Shown: positions 23,500 through 33,201 of the stretch, piece by piece
Layout of the letters: each line of letters begins with the position of its first letter
Position numbering within the stretch: position 1 is the stretch's first letter
Source: Nocardioides lacusdianchii
GTDB lineage: Bacteria; Actinomycetota; Actinomycetes; Propionibacteriales; Nocardioidaceae
Direction of reading: 5' to 3'
NCBI RefSeq assembly: GCF_020102855.1
Contig: NZ_JADHZD010000001.1
Span: 186,001-250,000, forward strand
DNA length: 64,000 bases
Translations under genes and position numbers: made by a program
The notes under the pieces: model-generated
Databases searched by the model: none
Told to the model about the DNA's origin: nothing
What the model saw: only the letters and a program-made list of their open reading frames with translations

Positions 23500-25383
23500 A
23501 TGCAGGACTACCCACCCCGGATCGCGACGTTCTTCACCGGCACCGACGACGCACCCACGCCGGACCCCGACACCCGGTCGCCAGCGGCGTTCCTGCGATG
23601 GGTGCTGGGCCGCCAGAAGGCGCTGATCGCGCTCTCGTCACTCTGCTACGCCCTGTGGTTCCTGCCGATGACGCTCGGCCCCTGGATCTTCGGCCGCGCC
23701 GTGGACGAGGGCATCGTCGGCGGCTCGGAGCGGGCGCTGGCCGGGTGGGCCGCGCTCCTGCTGCTCGTGGTGGTGATCGGCGGCGTCTTCGGCATCGTGT
23801 CGCACACGCTGGTCGTGCGGAGCTGGCTGGTGAGCCTCTACGGCACGCTCGAGATGGTCACCCGCAAGGTCGCGCAGATGGGCCACGTGCTGCCACGCCG
23901 CTCCCCCACCGGCGAGGTGCTGAGCGTGGCCTCGAGCGACTCCGACGAGTTCGGCGCGCTCACCGAGATCCTCGCGCGCACCGTGGGGCAGCTGGTGTCC
24001 TACCTGACCGTCGCCTTCATCGTGCTGACCATGTCGTGGCAGCTCGGTCTGCTCACCCTGGTCGCGGCGCCCCTGCTGGTCGGCGCCGCCCTGCCGCTCC
24101 TGCGCCCGCTGCACCGACGCCAGCAGGTCGAGCGCTCGCGCACCTCCGAGCTCACCTCGCTGGCCACCGACATCGTGGCCGGCCTCCGCATCCTGCGGGG
24201 CATCGGCGGCGAGCAGACCTTCGGCGCCAACTACGCGCGCCAGTCGCAGTCGGCCCGGCGCGCCGGGATCTCGGCCGGCATCTGGCAGGCGGCCGTCGAG
24301 GCCGTCGGCGTGCTCTTCTCCGGCCTCTTCCTCGTGAGCCTGGTGTGGCTCGGCACCCGCCAGGTCCGCGAGGGCGCGCTCAGCGTGGGCGAGCTGATCA
24401 CCTTCCTGGGCTACGGCCTCTTCATGGTCGGCCCGATCCGCACCTTCTTCGAGTTCGTGCAGAAGGGCACCCGCTCGCTGGTGAGCGCCCGCAAGGCGAT
24501 CGCGATCTTCGAGCAGCGCCCGCCCTGGCGCGATCCCGCGCAGCCGGTCGCCCTCGACGGATCCGCCGCCCTGCACGACTCCGCCAGCGGCCTCACCGTC
24601 GAGCCGGGCCGGCTGACCGTGGTCGTCAGCGCCGTCCCGGAGCAGAGCGCTGCGTTGGCCGACCGCCTCGGGCGCTACCTCCCGGCCGACACCGAGCCGG
24701 TCCCCGCCGAGGGCGAGGAGGGCGCGCGCGGTCGGGCGGCCCGCCAGGCCCGTGCCGCCCGGGCGCTCGAGCGGGCCCGGATCGCCGCCCTCGACGAGGA
24801 GCGCGCCGGCAACGACTGGGGCGTCACCCTCGGCGGGATCGACCTGGCCCGCGCCGGGCTCGACGACGTACGCCGCCAGGTGCTGGTCAGCGACACCGGC
24901 AGCCAGCTCTTCGCCGGCACCCTGCAGGACGCCGTCGACCCGCACGGCCGGCTCACCCGTGAGCAGGCCGAGCATGCGCTGCGCGTGGCCAACGCCGAGG
25001 ACGTCTACGACGCGCTGCCCGAGGGCTGGCAGGGCGAGCTCGACGAGCGCGGCCGCGGCCTGTCCGGCGGGCAGCGGCAACGCGTGGTCCTCGCCCGCGC
25101 CGTCGCGGCGGACCCGCCGGTGCTGGTGCTGGTCGAGCCCACCTCCGCCGTCGACGCCCACACCGAGGCGCGCATCGCCGAGCGCGTCGCCGTGACCCGC
25201 TCGGGTCGCACCACCGTCGTCATGACCGTCTCCCCGCTCTGGCTCCACCACGCCGACCACGTCGTGCTGCTGCACGACGGCACCGTCGTGGCCGAGGGCG
25301 CGCACGCCGACCTGCTGGCCGGCAACGACGACTACCGCCGCGTGGTCGCCCGCGCGCTCGACGACGAGGAGGTGGTCCGATGA
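23500..25383 (+). CDS. ABC exporter half-transporter with degenerate nucleotide site, subunit 1
   Basis: 627 residues. A six-helix type IV (ABCB-like) membrane domain (about 40-330) is joined to an NBD (about 355-620). The NBD has no Walker A: the place of GxxGxGKS (about 374-385) reads VVVSAVPEQSAA. In Walker B the Asp is Val545 (VLVLVEPTSAVD) while Glu546 remains. The signature is intact, GLSGGQRQR (LSGGQ at 521-525). A charged Glu/Arg/Ala insertion (about 398-435) lies in the helical region. This subunit cannot bind ATP in the usual way but can complete the site of its partner. It overlaps the partner gene by ATGA. Substrate unknown. Confidence 0.92.
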   Translation: MQDYPPRIATFFTGTDDAPTPDPDTRSPAAFLRWVLGRQKALIALSSLCYALWFLPMTLGPWIFGRAVDEGIVGGSERALAGWAALLLLVVVIGGVFGIVSHTLVVRSWLVSLYGTLEMVTRKVAQMGHVLPRRSPTGEVLSVASSDSDEFGALTEILARTVGQLVSYLTVAFIVLTMSWQLGLLTLVAAPLLVGAALPLLRPLHRRQQVERSRTSELTSLATDIVAGLRILRGIGGEQTFGANYARQSQSARRAGISAGIWQAAVEAVGVLFSGLFLVSLVWLGTRQVREGALSVGELITFLGYGLFMVGPIRTFFEFVQKGTRSLVSARKAIAIFEQRPPWRDPAQPVALDGSAALHDSASGLTVEPGRLTVVVSAVPEQSAALADRLGRYLPADTEPVPAEGEEGARGRAARQARAARALERARIAALDEERAGNDWGVTLGGIDLARAGLDDVRRQVLVSDTGSQLFAGTLQDAVDPHGRLTREQAEHALRVANAEDVYDALPEGWQGELDERGRGLSGGQRQRVVLARAVAADPPVLVLVEPTSAVDAHTEARIAERVAVTRSGRTTVVMTVSPLWLHHADHVVLLHDGTVVAEGAHADLLAGNDDYRRVVARALDDEEVVR

Positions 25384-27305
25384 CCACCGACCTGCTCGCC
25401 ACCTCCGCCGAGACGTGGCGCGACCGCACCATCGACCCGCCGGTGATCCCCGACGAGCTGCGCCTGCCCGGGCACGGCAGTCCCCGCGAGCGCAACCGCG
25501 CCCTGTGGCAGCGCCACGAGCTGCGCCGCCAGCGCGCCGAGGACGTCTACGCCGCCTCCCGCAACCCGGTGCGCGGCTGGCCGGTCTCGGGCAACCGCGC
25601 GGTGCTCACCTTCTTCCGCGACCTCGTCCGCAGCCGCAAGGGCTCCTTCGCGCTGATGGTCGCCCTCAACGCGCTCGCCGCCGGCGCGGCACTCGTCGTG
25701 CCCCGCCTCCTCGGCTCGCTGGTCAACCGGGTGCAGGCGCAGGGCGCAGCAGTGGAGGGGCTCGACGCCATCGCGCTGGCGGTGGTGGGCGTGGTCGTCC
25801 TCCAGTCGCTCCTCACCTTCGGCGCCCAGCGCACCTCGACCCACTTCGGCCAGGACCTGCTGGCCTCGGCGCGCGAGTACGTCGTCGACACGATCCTGCG
25901 CCTGCCCGTGGGGCGCGTCGAGGGCGCGAGCACCGGCGACCTCGTCACCCGCGTCACCCGTGACGTCGGCACGATGGCCCGCTCGGTGCAGTGGGGCGTG
26001 CCCCGGCTGCTGATCTCGCTGATGACGGTCCTGCTCTCCGTCGTGGCGATGATGCTCAACTCCGTCGTGCTGGCCCTGCCGGCGCTGCTGGTCTTCGCGC
26101 TGTGCACCCCGGCGGTGCGCACCTATCTGCGGCGCGCGCCGAAGGCGTACATCACCGAGGGCGCGACCTACTCCCGGATCAACACCACCCTCACCGAGAC
26201 GGTGGAGGGCGCCCGCACCGTCGAGGCACTGCACCTCTCCGGCGCCCGGGTGCGCGCGGGCAGCGACGACATCGAGGTCTCCGCGCAGGCCGAGCGCTAC
26301 GGCATGACCCTGCGCAACGTGCTCTTCGCCGCGCTCAACGCCGCCTTCCAGGTGCCGCAGGTGGTCACGCTCGTCGTGGGCGCCTACGGCTACTCCCGCG
26401 GCTGGGTGGACCTGGGCCAGATCACCGCCGCGATGCTGTACGTCGTCGCGCTGAGCGAGCCGCTCGACGCCGTCATCGGCGAGGTCGACCGGCTCCAGGT
26501 GGGTGCCGCGTCGACCAGCCGTCTGCTCGGCATCGCCGAGGTGCCGCCCGACCGCGAGCCCGGCGACCGGCTCCCCGACGGGGTCGAGCTGGTGGGTGAG
26601 GACCTGCGCTTCGCCTACCGCGAGGGCCACGACGTGCTCCACGGCGTCGACCTGCACCTCGCCGTCGGCGAGCGGCTGGCCGTCGTCGGTCCGAGCGGGT
26701 CGGGCAAGTCCACGCTCGGCCGCCTGCTGGCCGGCATCAACCGCCCCCGCACCGGGACCGCGCGCGTCGGCGGCGTCGACCTCGTCGACCTGCCGCTGGA
26801 GGTGCTGCGCGTCGAGGTCGCGCTGGTGACCCAGGAGCACCACGTCTTCATCGGCTCGGTGCGCGACAACATCGTGCTGGCCCGGGAGGACTCCACCGAC
26901 GACGACGTCCACGAGGCGCTGCGGGCGGTCGGCTCCCTCGCCTGGGTCGAGCGGCTGCCCGACGGCCTCGACACCCTCATCGGGTCGGGCCGCTTCGCCC
27001 TCACCCCGGCCCAGGCCCAGCAGGTCGCGCTCGCGCGCCTGATCATCGCGGACCCGCACACGCTGGTCCTCGACGAGGCGACCTCGCTGATCGACCCGCG
27101 GACCGCGCGCACCCTCGAGGGGTCGATGAACAACCTCCTCGAGGGCCGCACCGTCGTCGCGATCGCGCACCGGCTCCACACCGCGCACGACGCCGACCGC
27201 ATCGCCGTGGTGATCGACGGCCGGATCGTCGAGCTGGGCAGCCATGACGAGCTGCTCGCCCTCGACGGGGAGTACGCCGACCTCTGGCACGCCTGGACCT
27301 CCTGA
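25380..27305 (+). CDS. ABC exporter half-transporter, catalytic subunit 2
   Basis: 641 residues. An N-terminal extension of about 70 residues rich in Arg/Glu precedes the six-helix domain (about 80-370) and an NBD with Walker A GPSGSGKST at 437-445 and Walker B LVLDEATSLID (Asp565, Glu566), plus AIAHRLHT as the switch His. Its signature is lost: LTPAQAQQVALARL (541 onward) replaces LSGGQ. Its Walker motifs pair with the intact signature of subunit 1, so a heterodimer should have exactly one competent ATP site. Genes of this kind export drugs, lipids or peptides; no substrate clue is present. Confidence 0.93.
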   Translation: MTTDLLATSAETWRDRTIDPPVIPDELRLPGHGSPRERNRALWQRHELRRQRAEDVYAASRNPVRGWPVSGNRAVLTFFRDLVRSRKGSFALMVALNALAAGAALVVPRLLGSLVNRVQAQGAAVEGLDAIALAVVGVVVLQSLLTFGAQRTSTHFGQDLLASAREYVVDTILRLPVGRVEGASTGDLVTRVTRDVGTMARSVQWGVPRLLISLMTVLLSVVAMMLNSVVLALPALLVFALCTPAVRTYLRRAPKAYITEGATYSRINTTLTETVEGARTVEALHLSGARVRAGSDDIEVSAQAERYGMTLRNVLFAALNAAFQVPQVVTLVVGAYGYSRGWVDLGQITAAMLYVVALSEPLDAVIGEVDRLQVGAASTSRLLGIAEVPPDREPGDRLPDGVELVGEDLRFAYREGHDVLHGVDLHLAVGERLAVVGPSGSGKSTLGRLLAGINRPRTGTARVGGVDLVDLPLEVLRVEVALVTQEHHVFIGSVRDNIVLAREDSTDDDVHEALRAVGSLAWVERLPDGLDTLIGSGRFALTPAQAQQVALARLIIADPHTLVLDEATSLIDPRTARTLEGSMNNLLEGRTVVAIAHRLHTAHDADRIAVVIDGRIVELGSHDELLALDGEYADLWHAWTS

Positions 27306-27319
27306 GGTCCTGCTGCGCG

Positions 27320-27369
27320 GCGGTGCGTGAGGCAGGTTCTCGGCGCTCGGAACCTGTCCTGCTCACCGC
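27320..27369. terminator. Convergent terminator, imperfect hairpin
   Basis: CAGGTTC (27333-27339) pairs with GAACCTG (27350-27356), and GCGGTG (27320-27325) with CACCGC (27364-27369). It separates the 3' ends of the ABC exporter operon and the zwf-GH15-MFS operon. Confidence 0.6.
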
Positions 27370-27378
27370 TGCTCCGCG

Positions 27379-28608
27379 TCAGGCAGTCACGCGATCCGCA
27401 CGCGTCGCGGAGAGGTGCCAGCGCCAGCACGCCCAGCCCAGCAGCACGCACACCGCGGCTGCCACGGCGAAGCCGAGGACCGAGCGCCCGGCGTACGGGG
27501 CGAGCAGGGCCGCGCTGGCGGCGTTGAACACGAGCGTCACGAACGACCCCGCCGACATGACCGCGCCCCGACGGGTCGGGACGAGGTCGAGCATCAGCAG
27601 CTGGATGTTGGGGAAGGCCAGGCCGTTGCCGAGCGCGACCAGCGCGACCCCCGCTGCCGCCCACGGCAGCACCTCGCCCGCCGGCGTCAGCGCGACGACG
27701 ATCCCCAGCAGCGCTCCCGCGCCGCTCACGGCGTAGCCGACGGACACCAGCTGGGTGCTGGTCACCAGCCGGCCCAGCCGACCGCTCAGCACCGAGCCCA
27801 CCACCATCGCCCCGATCATCGGCACGAACAGCTTCCAGAAGTCGAGCTCGCCCTCCCCCAGCAGGTCGACGACGAAGATCGCCGCGCCGCCGATGTAGAG
27901 GAACTGCGCGCCGAAGACGAGCGTGCCGGCCCAGGCCATCCGGTGGAAGGCGGGCACGGACACGACGGCCAGGAGACCCGCGACGACCTCGCCGACCGCC
28001 AGCGGGACCCGGCGCTCGGGCGGGTGGCTCTCGGGGAGCAAGGCGATCGACCCGGCGAGGAGGAGGACCGCGAGCGCCGCCATGAACCAGAAGACCGTCT
28101 GCCAGGGCCCGACCTGCACCAGCAGCCCGCCGACGACCGGGGCGATCGCGGGCGCCAGCCCGAAGATCACCGCGACCTGGCTCATCATCCGCTGCGCCTC
28201 GACGCCGTCGAACAGGTCACGGATGATCGTGCGGCTCACGATCGTCGAGCCGCCGGCGGCCAGCCCCTGCACCACCCGGCCGACCAGCAGCCACTCCAGC
28301 GTCGGCGCGAAGGCGCACGCGACGGACGCGACGGCGTACGCCGCGAGCGACCACACGATCACCGGCTTGCGGCCGATCGCGTCGGACAGCGGTCCGTGGA
28401 AGATGCTCATCGCCGCGAAGGCCAGCATGTAGGCCGTGACGACGAGCTGGAGCTCCCCGGCCGTGACGTCGAGGGCCTCGCCCATCTGCGCGAACGCCGG
28501 GAAGGGCGTGTCGATGCTGAACGGGCCGATCATCGACAGCATCGCCAGGACCAGCGGGATCAGCGCCAGGGTGCGGGCGGCCGGACGGGTGGCCGGCGCG
28601 GAGGTCAT
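27379..28608 (-). CDS. Bcr/CflA family multidrug efflux MFS transporter
   Basis: 409 residues with about 12 hydrophobic segments. Family motifs include FSIDTPFPAFAQMGEALDVT, MSIFHGPLSDAIGRKPVIVW (MFS motif A) and GRVVQGLAAGGSTIVSRTII (drug:H+ antiporter motif), as in Bcr and CflA. It exports drugs or small metabolites with the proton gradient. It overlaps the GH15 gene by ATGA, making it the last gene of a zwf-GH15-MFS unit; this coupling to sugar metabolism is odd for a drug pump and could mean it exports a sugar-related product (inference). Confidence 0.9.
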   Translation of the reverse strand: MTSAPATRPAARTLALIPLVLAMLSMIGPFSIDTPFPAFAQMGEALDVTAGELQLVVTAYMLAFAAMSIFHGPLSDAIGRKPVIVWSLAAYAVASVACAFAPTLEWLLVGRVVQGLAAGGSTIVSRTIIRDLFDGVEAQRMMSQVAVIFGLAPAIAPVVGGLLVQVGPWQTVFWFMAALAVLLLAGSIALLPESHPPERRVPLAVGEVVAGLLAVVSVPAFHRMAWAGTLVFGAQFLYIGGAAIFVVDLLGEGELDFWKLFVPMIGAMVVGSVLSGRLGRLVTSTQLVSVGYAVSGAGALLGIVVALTPAGEVLPWAAAGVALVALGNGLAFPNIQLLMLDLVPTRRGAVMSAGSFVTLVFNAASAALLAPYAGRSVLGFAVAAAVCVLLGWACWRWHLSATRADRVTA

Positions 28609-30440
28609 GCGTCGAGGCTACGGTCCAGGTTGATCACGGCGCTGATCAGGCCGAGGTGGGTGAAGCCCTGGGGGAAGTTGCCGAGCTGCTCACCGTTGAG
28701 GCCGACCTGCTCGGCGTACTGCCCGAGGTGGTTGGCGTAGGTGAACATCTTCTCCAGCGCCAGCCGGGCGTCGTCGAGACGACCGGCGCGGGTCAGCGCC
28801 TCGACGTACCAGAACGAGCAGAGCGAGAAGGTGCCCTCGCCGTCGGCGCCGCCCTCGACCCCGTCGTCGAAGGTGTCGGCGTCGTAGCGCAGCACCAGGC
28901 TGTCGGAGACCAGGCGCTCCTCGACGAGCGCGAGGGTGGAGAGGAAGCGCGGGTCGTCCGGCGCGAGCATCTTCACCATCGGCATCAACAGCGTCCCGGC
29001 GTCGAGCACGTCGCCACCCTCGAAAGCCGTGAAGGCGCCGAGCTCGTCGTTCCAGCACTCGGTCATGACGCGCTCGTAGATCGCGTCGCGGGTCGCAGCG
29101 AGCTCGGTGAGGTCACCCGGCAGCCCGCGCCGCCGCGCGACGCGCATCATCCGCTCGACGGCGACCCAGCTCATCACCAGTGACGTGGTGTGGGTCCGCG
29201 GCTCGCCCCGGATCTCCCACATGCCGGCGTCGGGTCGCTCCCAGTTGTCCATCAGCCACGACACGATCCGACGCAGGTCGGTCCACGCGTCGTGGCTGAT
29301 GCCCCGCCCGTGCTTGTCGAAGAGGTAGACCGAGTCGATCAGCTCGCCGTAGACGTCGAGCTGGAGCTGGTCGACCGCGCCGTTGCCGACCCGCACCGGG
29401 CGTGAGCCGCGGTGTCCGGCGAGGTGGTCGAGCTCGCGCTCGTGGGGGATGGCGCCGTCGAGGTCGTAGAGCACCCGCAGCGGGCCGAGCTCCTCCGTGT
29501 CGACGCCGTCGTCGGCGGCCTCGCCGAGCCGCTCGGACAGGAAGCGGACGAAGGCCGAGGCCTCGTCGGTGAAGCCGAGGCGCAGGAGCGCGTAGACGCT
29601 GAACGCGGCGTCGCGCACCCAGACGTAGCGGTAGTCCCAGTTGCGGGTGCCACCGATGTGCTCGGGCAGGCTCGTGGTGGGCGCGGCGATGATGCCGCCG
29701 CTCGGCTCGTGGCACAGCAGCTTGAGGGTGAGCGCCGAGCGGTCGACCCACTCGCGCCAGCGGCCGGTGTAGGTGCTCTGCGCGAGCCAGCCTCGCCAGA
29801 ACCCGGCCGTGGCGTCGAAGAGCTCGTCCACGTCGGCCTCGCTGCATCCCCGGGCCGGCTCGCCGGGGGCGAGGACCTCGAGCACGAAGAGGGCGGACTC
29901 GCCGGTGCGCAGCGCGACGTGCGCCGTCGCGGCGTGGTCGGCGACCTCCACGTCCACCGTGCTCGAGAGTGCGAGGTGCACGTCGCCGTCGGCGAAGCGC
30001 ACGACGTCGTCCTCGGTGGACAGCTCGGGCATGGTCGTCGCGTAGTCGGGACGCGGCGACATCGCCATGGTGAGCTCGACGCAGCCACGCAGCCCCACCA
30101 CGCGGCGTACGAGCCGTTGGCGGTGGTCGGGGTCGTGCGCGCGCAGCACCGGCATGAAGTCCTGGACCTCCACCACGCCCTGCTCGGTCATGAAGCGGGT
30201 GACGAGGATGTTGGTCTCGGGGTGGTAGTACTGCTGGCTGCGCGCCTCCTCGTCGTCGGGCCCCAGCCGCCACGAGCCGGCATCGGGGTCGAGGATCGAG
30301 GCGAAGACGCTGGGGGCGTCGAAGCGACCGGGGCAGAACCAGTCGATGGTGCCGTCGGTGGCCACCAGGGCCGCTGTGCGCAGGTCGCCGACCAGGCCGT
30401 GGTCGGCGATCGACGGCCCGTCGGGGCGCTCAGCCCGCAT
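28605..30440 (-). CDS. Glycoside hydrolase family 15 protein (trehalase/glucoamylase type)
   Basis: 611 residues from ATG 30440, which overlaps zwf by 11 nt. An N-terminal beta-sandwich ([40 protein letters not shown]) precedes the (alpha/alpha)6 barrel with [40 protein letters not shown] and [19 protein letters not shown], typical of actinobacterial GH15. Characterised relatives are trehalases and glucoamylases; coupling to glucose-6-phosphate dehydrogenase fits release of glucose for the pentose phosphate pathway. There is no signal peptide, so it acts in the cytoplasm. The exact substrate is not settled by sequence. Confidence 0.92.
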   Translation of the reverse strand: MRAERPDGPSIADHGLVGDLRTAALVATDGTIDWFCPGRFDAPSVFASILDPDAGSWRLGPDDEEARSQQYYHPETNILVTRFMTEQGVVEVQDFMPVLRAHDPDHRQRLVRRVVGLRGCVELTMAMSPRPDYATTMPELSTEDDVVRFADGDVHLALSSTVDVEVADHAATAHVALRTGESALFVLEVLAPGEPARGCSEADVDELFDATAGFWRGWLAQSTYTGRWREWVDRSALTLKLLCHEPSGGIIAAPTTSLPEHIGGTRNWDYRYVWVRDAAFSVYALLRLGFTDEASAFVRFLSERLGEAADDGVDTEELGPLRVLYDLDGAIPHERELDHLAGHRGSRPVRVGNGAVDQLQLDVYGELIDSVYLFDKHGRGISHDAWTDLRRIVSWLMDNWERPDAGMWEIRGEPRTHTTSLVMSWVAVERMMRVARRRGLPGDLTELAATRDAIYERVMTECWNDELGAFTAFEGGDVLDAGTLLMPMVKMLAPDDPRFLSTLALVEERLVSDSLVLRYDADTFDDGVEGGADGEGTFSLCSFWYVEALTRAGRLDDARLALEKMFTYANHLGQYAEQVGLNGEQLGNFPQGFTHLGLISAVINLDRSLDA

Positions 30441-31863
30441 CGGCCGCGTCCCGGCCGAGCCGCCACCCGCCGGGCGGCAGGTCGAGCGCCTCCCGCGGTC
30501 CCCACGACTCCCGGTCGTACGGCAACGGGTCGGGTCGGTCGTCGAGGACGGGCTGGCAGACCTCCCACAGCCGGCGCGTCTCGTCGGCGTGGGCGAAGAG
30601 GGTGTGGTCGTCGTGCAGCACGTCGAGCAGCAGCCGCTCGTAGGCCTCGAGCGGCTCGTCGTGGGGCAGCTCCTCGCCGAGGTCGAGTCGCATCGTGGCC
30701 GGCGCGAGCTCCATCTCGGGGCCGGGGCGCTTGCCGAGGAGCTCGACGTGCACCTGGGCCTCGTCGGTGAGCTCGAGGACGAGCTCGTCGGGCTCGAGGC
30801 CGGCACCGAAGACCGTGGAGTCGGGCTGGCGGAAGCGCAGGGTGACCGTGCGGCGGGTCTCGGCCATCGCCTTGCCGGTGCGCAGGTGGAAGGGGACGTC
30901 ACGCCACCGGTCGTTGTCGACCCAGGCCTCGAGCGCCACGTAGGTCTCGACGGTCGAGTCCGCGTCGACGTCGTCCTCGTCGTGGTAGCCGTCGTACTGC
31001 CCCAGCACGACCCGTGCGGGGTCGAGCGGGCGTACGGCGTCGAAGACCTCGGCCCGCGCGCGGCGCACGGCGCTGGCCGACCACTCGCCCGGGTCCTCCA
31101 GCGCCACCGCACCGAGGATCTGGAACAGGTGGGTGGAGACCATGTCGCGCAGCGCGCCGGTGGACTCGTAGAACGAGCCGCGGCCCTCCATCGCCAGCGT
31201 CTCGGGGACGTCGACCTGCACCGAGGCGATGCTGCGCCGGTCCCAGGCCGGCTCGAAGAGCGCGTTGGCGAAGCGCAGGGCCAGCAGGTTCTGCACGGCT
31301 TCCTTGCCGAGGAAGTGGTCGATGCGGAAGACCTGGTCCTCGTCGAAGACCTCGTGCACGTCGTGGTCGAGCTCCTCGAACGACTCGAGGTCGAGCCCGA
31401 AGGGCTTCTCGATCACCAGCCGCGCGCGCTCGGCGAGGCCCTCGCGGCCGAGCATGGCGACCATCCCGGACATCGCGGTGGGCGGCACGGAGAGGTAGAC
31501 CAGACGGCGTACGCCGTCACCGAGGGACTCCTCGACCTCGCGCACCCGAGCGGCCAGGTCGGCCCCGTCGTCGGCGTCGGAGGTCTCGAAGGAGGTGCGC
31601 TCGAGCAGGTCGCGGGCGACCGACTCGTCGAGGTCGTCCACGCTGTCACGCAGGCCGCCGAGGACCTCGTCGCGGAACTCCTCGTCGGTGCCCGGCGAGT
31701 GGCGCCCGCTGCCGATGACGGCGTACTCCTCCGGCAGCCGGCCGGCCGCGGCGAGGCGGTAGAGGCCGGGGAAGAGCTTGCGCGCCGCGAGGTCCCCGCG
31801 GGCGCCGAAGAGGAGGAAGACGTAGGGCGGCAGGTCGGGGTCGGCGGACCCGGTGCTGGTCAT
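30430..31863 (-). CDS. zwf: Glucose-6-phosphate dehydrogenase
   Basis: 477 residues. The N-terminal Rossmann motif is [20 protein letters not shown], the active-site segment [20 protein letters not shown], and the C-terminal domain has [20 protein letters not shown]. Catalyses glucose-6-phosphate to 6-phosphogluconolactone with NAD(P). GARGDLA replaces the common GASGDLA in the coenzyme loop. It lacks the opcA-tal-tkt neighbours of the usual actinobacterial zwf operon, so it may be a second copy paired with GH15. TAGCGT 6 nt before ATG 31863 predicts a leaderless mRNA. Confidence 0.95.
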   Translation of the reverse strand: MTSTGSADPDLPPYVFLLFGARGDLAARKLFPGLYRLAAAGRLPEEYAVIGSGRHSPGTDEEFRDEVLGGLRDSVDDLDESVARDLLERTSFETSDADDGADLAARVREVEESLGDGVRRLVYLSVPPTAMSGMVAMLGREGLAERARLVIEKPFGLDLESFEELDHDVHEVFDEDQVFRIDHFLGKEAVQNLLALRFANALFEPAWDRRSIASVQVDVPETLAMEGRGSFYESTGALRDMVSTHLFQILGAVALEDPGEWSASAVRRARAEVFDAVRPLDPARVVLGQYDGYHDEDDVDADSTVETYVALEAWVDNDRWRDVPFHLRTGKAMAETRRTVTLRFRQPDSTVFGAGLEPDELVLELTDEAQVHVELLGKRPGPEMELAPATMRLDLGEELPHDEPLEAYERLLLDVLHDDHTLFAHADETRRLWEVCQPVLDDRPDPLPYDRESWGPREALDLPPGGWRLGRDAADAG

Positions 31864-31869
31864 GGCGCC

Positions 31870-31875
31870 ACGCTA
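31870..31875 (-). promoter_or_regulatory. -10 box for a leaderless zwf mRNA
   Basis: Minus-strand TAGCGT lies 6 nt before ATG 31863, in the short gap after hmgA. Confidence 0.5.
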
Positions 31876-31902
31876 ACGACCCACCCGAAGGGCGGGCCCG
31901 GC

Positions 31903-33135
31903 TCAGGAGTTGCTGAAGACCGCCGGTCCGCCGTCCTCGCCGGACGCACCTCCCGACGGACCGGGACCAGGGCCCGCCCAGGTCCAGGCGTACGCCGGGT
32001 CCTCCACGGCCAGTCCGCCCTCGCCCAGCTCCAGCGGGGCGAAGGTGTCGACCATGACCGCGGACTCGTCGAAGTAGTCGGCACCCAGGCTCGCCTCGAT
32101 GGCGCTGGGCTGCGGGCCGTGGGCGTGGCCACCGGGGTGCAGGCTGATCGAGCCGAGGTTGATCCCCGAGCCCTTGCGCGCCTCGTAATCGCCGCCGACG
32201 TAGAACATGACCTCGTCGGAGTCGACGTTGGAGTGGTAGTAGGGCACCGGGATGGCGAGGTCGTGGTAGTCGACCTTGCGGGGCAGGAAGTTGCAGATCA
32301 CGAAGTTCCACCCCTCGAAGACCTGGTGCACCGGCGGCGGCTGGTGGACCTTGCCGGTGATCGGCATGTAGTCCTCGATGTTGAACGTGTAGGGGTAGAG
32401 GCACCCGTCCCAGCCCACCACGTCGAAGGGGTGGGTGGCGTAGGTGAGCCGGGTGCCGACGACGCCCGCACTCGTGCGGTGCTTGACCAGCACCTCGACG
32501 TCGGTGCCCTCGGCCTGGTGCGTCTCGGCGGGGCCGTGGAGGTCGCGCTCGCAGTAGGGCGCGTGCTCGAGGAGCTGGCCGAAGCGCGAGAGGTAGCGCT
32601 TGGGCGGGTGGATGTGGGAGTTGGCCTCGATGGCGTAGAGGCGCGACGGCTCGGCCGGGACCCAGCGGTGGTCGGTGGCGCGCGGGATCACGACGTAGTC
32701 GCCGGTCCGGTAGGCCACGACGCCGAAGACGGTCTCGACCGTGCCCGAGCCGGACTCGACGTAGACGCACTCGTCGCCGATGGCGTTGCGGTAGAGCGGG
32801 GACGGATCGGTGCCCGTGACGACGTAGGCGATACGGACGTCGTTGTTGCCGAGCACCAGGCGGCGCCCCTCGACCGGGCAGGTGCCGGTCTCGAGGTCGT
32901 GCAGCTTCAGGTGCCGTGGCTTGAGCGGGTGGTTGGGCGTGCGCGACTGGTCGGCGAGCTCCCAGACCTGGCTGTCGGTGATCGCGCTCGGCACGCCGCG
33001 GCGGTAGAGCAGGGAGGAGTCGGAGGAGAACCCCTCCTCGCCCATCAGCTCCTCACGGAAGAGGTGGCCGTCCTCGTCGCGCATCTGCGTGTGGCGCTGG
33101 CGTGGCAGCCGGCCAAGGGCTCGGTAGTGGGCCAT
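31903..33135 (-). CDS. hmgA: Homogentisate 1,2-dioxygenase
   Basis: 410 residues from ATG 33135, with AGGAG 8 nt upstream. Recognisable segments are GDECVYVESGSGTVETVFG, VIPRATDHRW, WDGCLYPYTFNIEDYMPITG, NFLPRKVDYHDLAIPVPYYH and the iron-site end ISLHPGGHAHGPQPSAIEAS. It opens the ring of homogentisate to 4-maleylacetoacetate in tyrosine/phenylalanine breakdown. It is divergent from an unknown gene and fumarylacetoacetase, with a shared palindromic control region. The end (from about 385) is a Gly/Pro-rich tail. Confidence 0.96.
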   Translation of the reverse strand: MAHYRALGRLPRQRHTQMRDEDGHLFREELMGEEGFSSDSSLLYRRGVPSAITDSQVWELADQSRTPNHPLKPRHLKLHDLETGTCPVEGRRLVLGNNDVRIAYVVTGTDPSPLYRNAIGDECVYVESGSGTVETVFGVVAYRTGDYVVIPRATDHRWVPAEPSRLYAIEANSHIHPPKRYLSRFGQLLEHAPYCERDLHGPAETHQAEGTDVEVLVKHRTSAGVVGTRLTYATHPFDVVGWDGCLYPYTFNIEDYMPITGKVHQPPPVHQVFEGWNFVICNFLPRKVDYHDLAIPVPYYHSNVDSDEVMFYVGGDYEARKGSGINLGSISLHPGGHAHGPQPSAIEASLGADYFDESAVMVDTFAPLELGEGGLAVEDPAYAWTWAGPGPGPSGGASGEDGGPAVFSNS

Positions 33136-33153
33136 GACGGTCGCTCCTGTCTT

Positions 33154-33180
33154 CCGATTATCGGACGCAGGCGTCCGCTA
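33154..33180. promoter_or_regulatory. Overlapping palindromes in the hmgA/fah divergent promoter
   Basis: TATCGGACGC-AG-GCGTCCGCTA (33159-33180) is a 10-bp inverted repeat with one mismatch, and CCGATTATCGG (33154-33164) overlaps its left end. The site sits about -22 to -43 relative to the predicted plus-strand start and just upstream of hmgA. It is well placed for an IclR- or MarR-type regulator of homogentisate breakdown; no regulator gene is in the window. Confidence 0.6.
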
Positions 33181-33189
33181 TCTGGTGGC

Positions 33190-33195
33190 TAGAGT
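33190..33195 (+). promoter_or_regulatory. -10 box for a leaderless unknown-gene/fah mRNA
   Basis: TAGAGT ends 6 nt before GTG 33202, so the expected +1 is the G of the start codon. Confidence 0.55.
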
Positions 33196-33201
33196 AGCCC
33201 C

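Noticed and set aside
23500-25383. ABC subunit 1 as a pseudogene because Walker A is missing
   Set aside because: The frame is intact, LSGGQ is retained, it is translationally coupled to its partner, and the losses in the two subunits are complementary.
25332-27290. Long minus-strand open frame opposite the ABC exporter genes
   Set aside because: It mirrors ABC subunit 2, lacks any domain, and is a GC-skew artefact.
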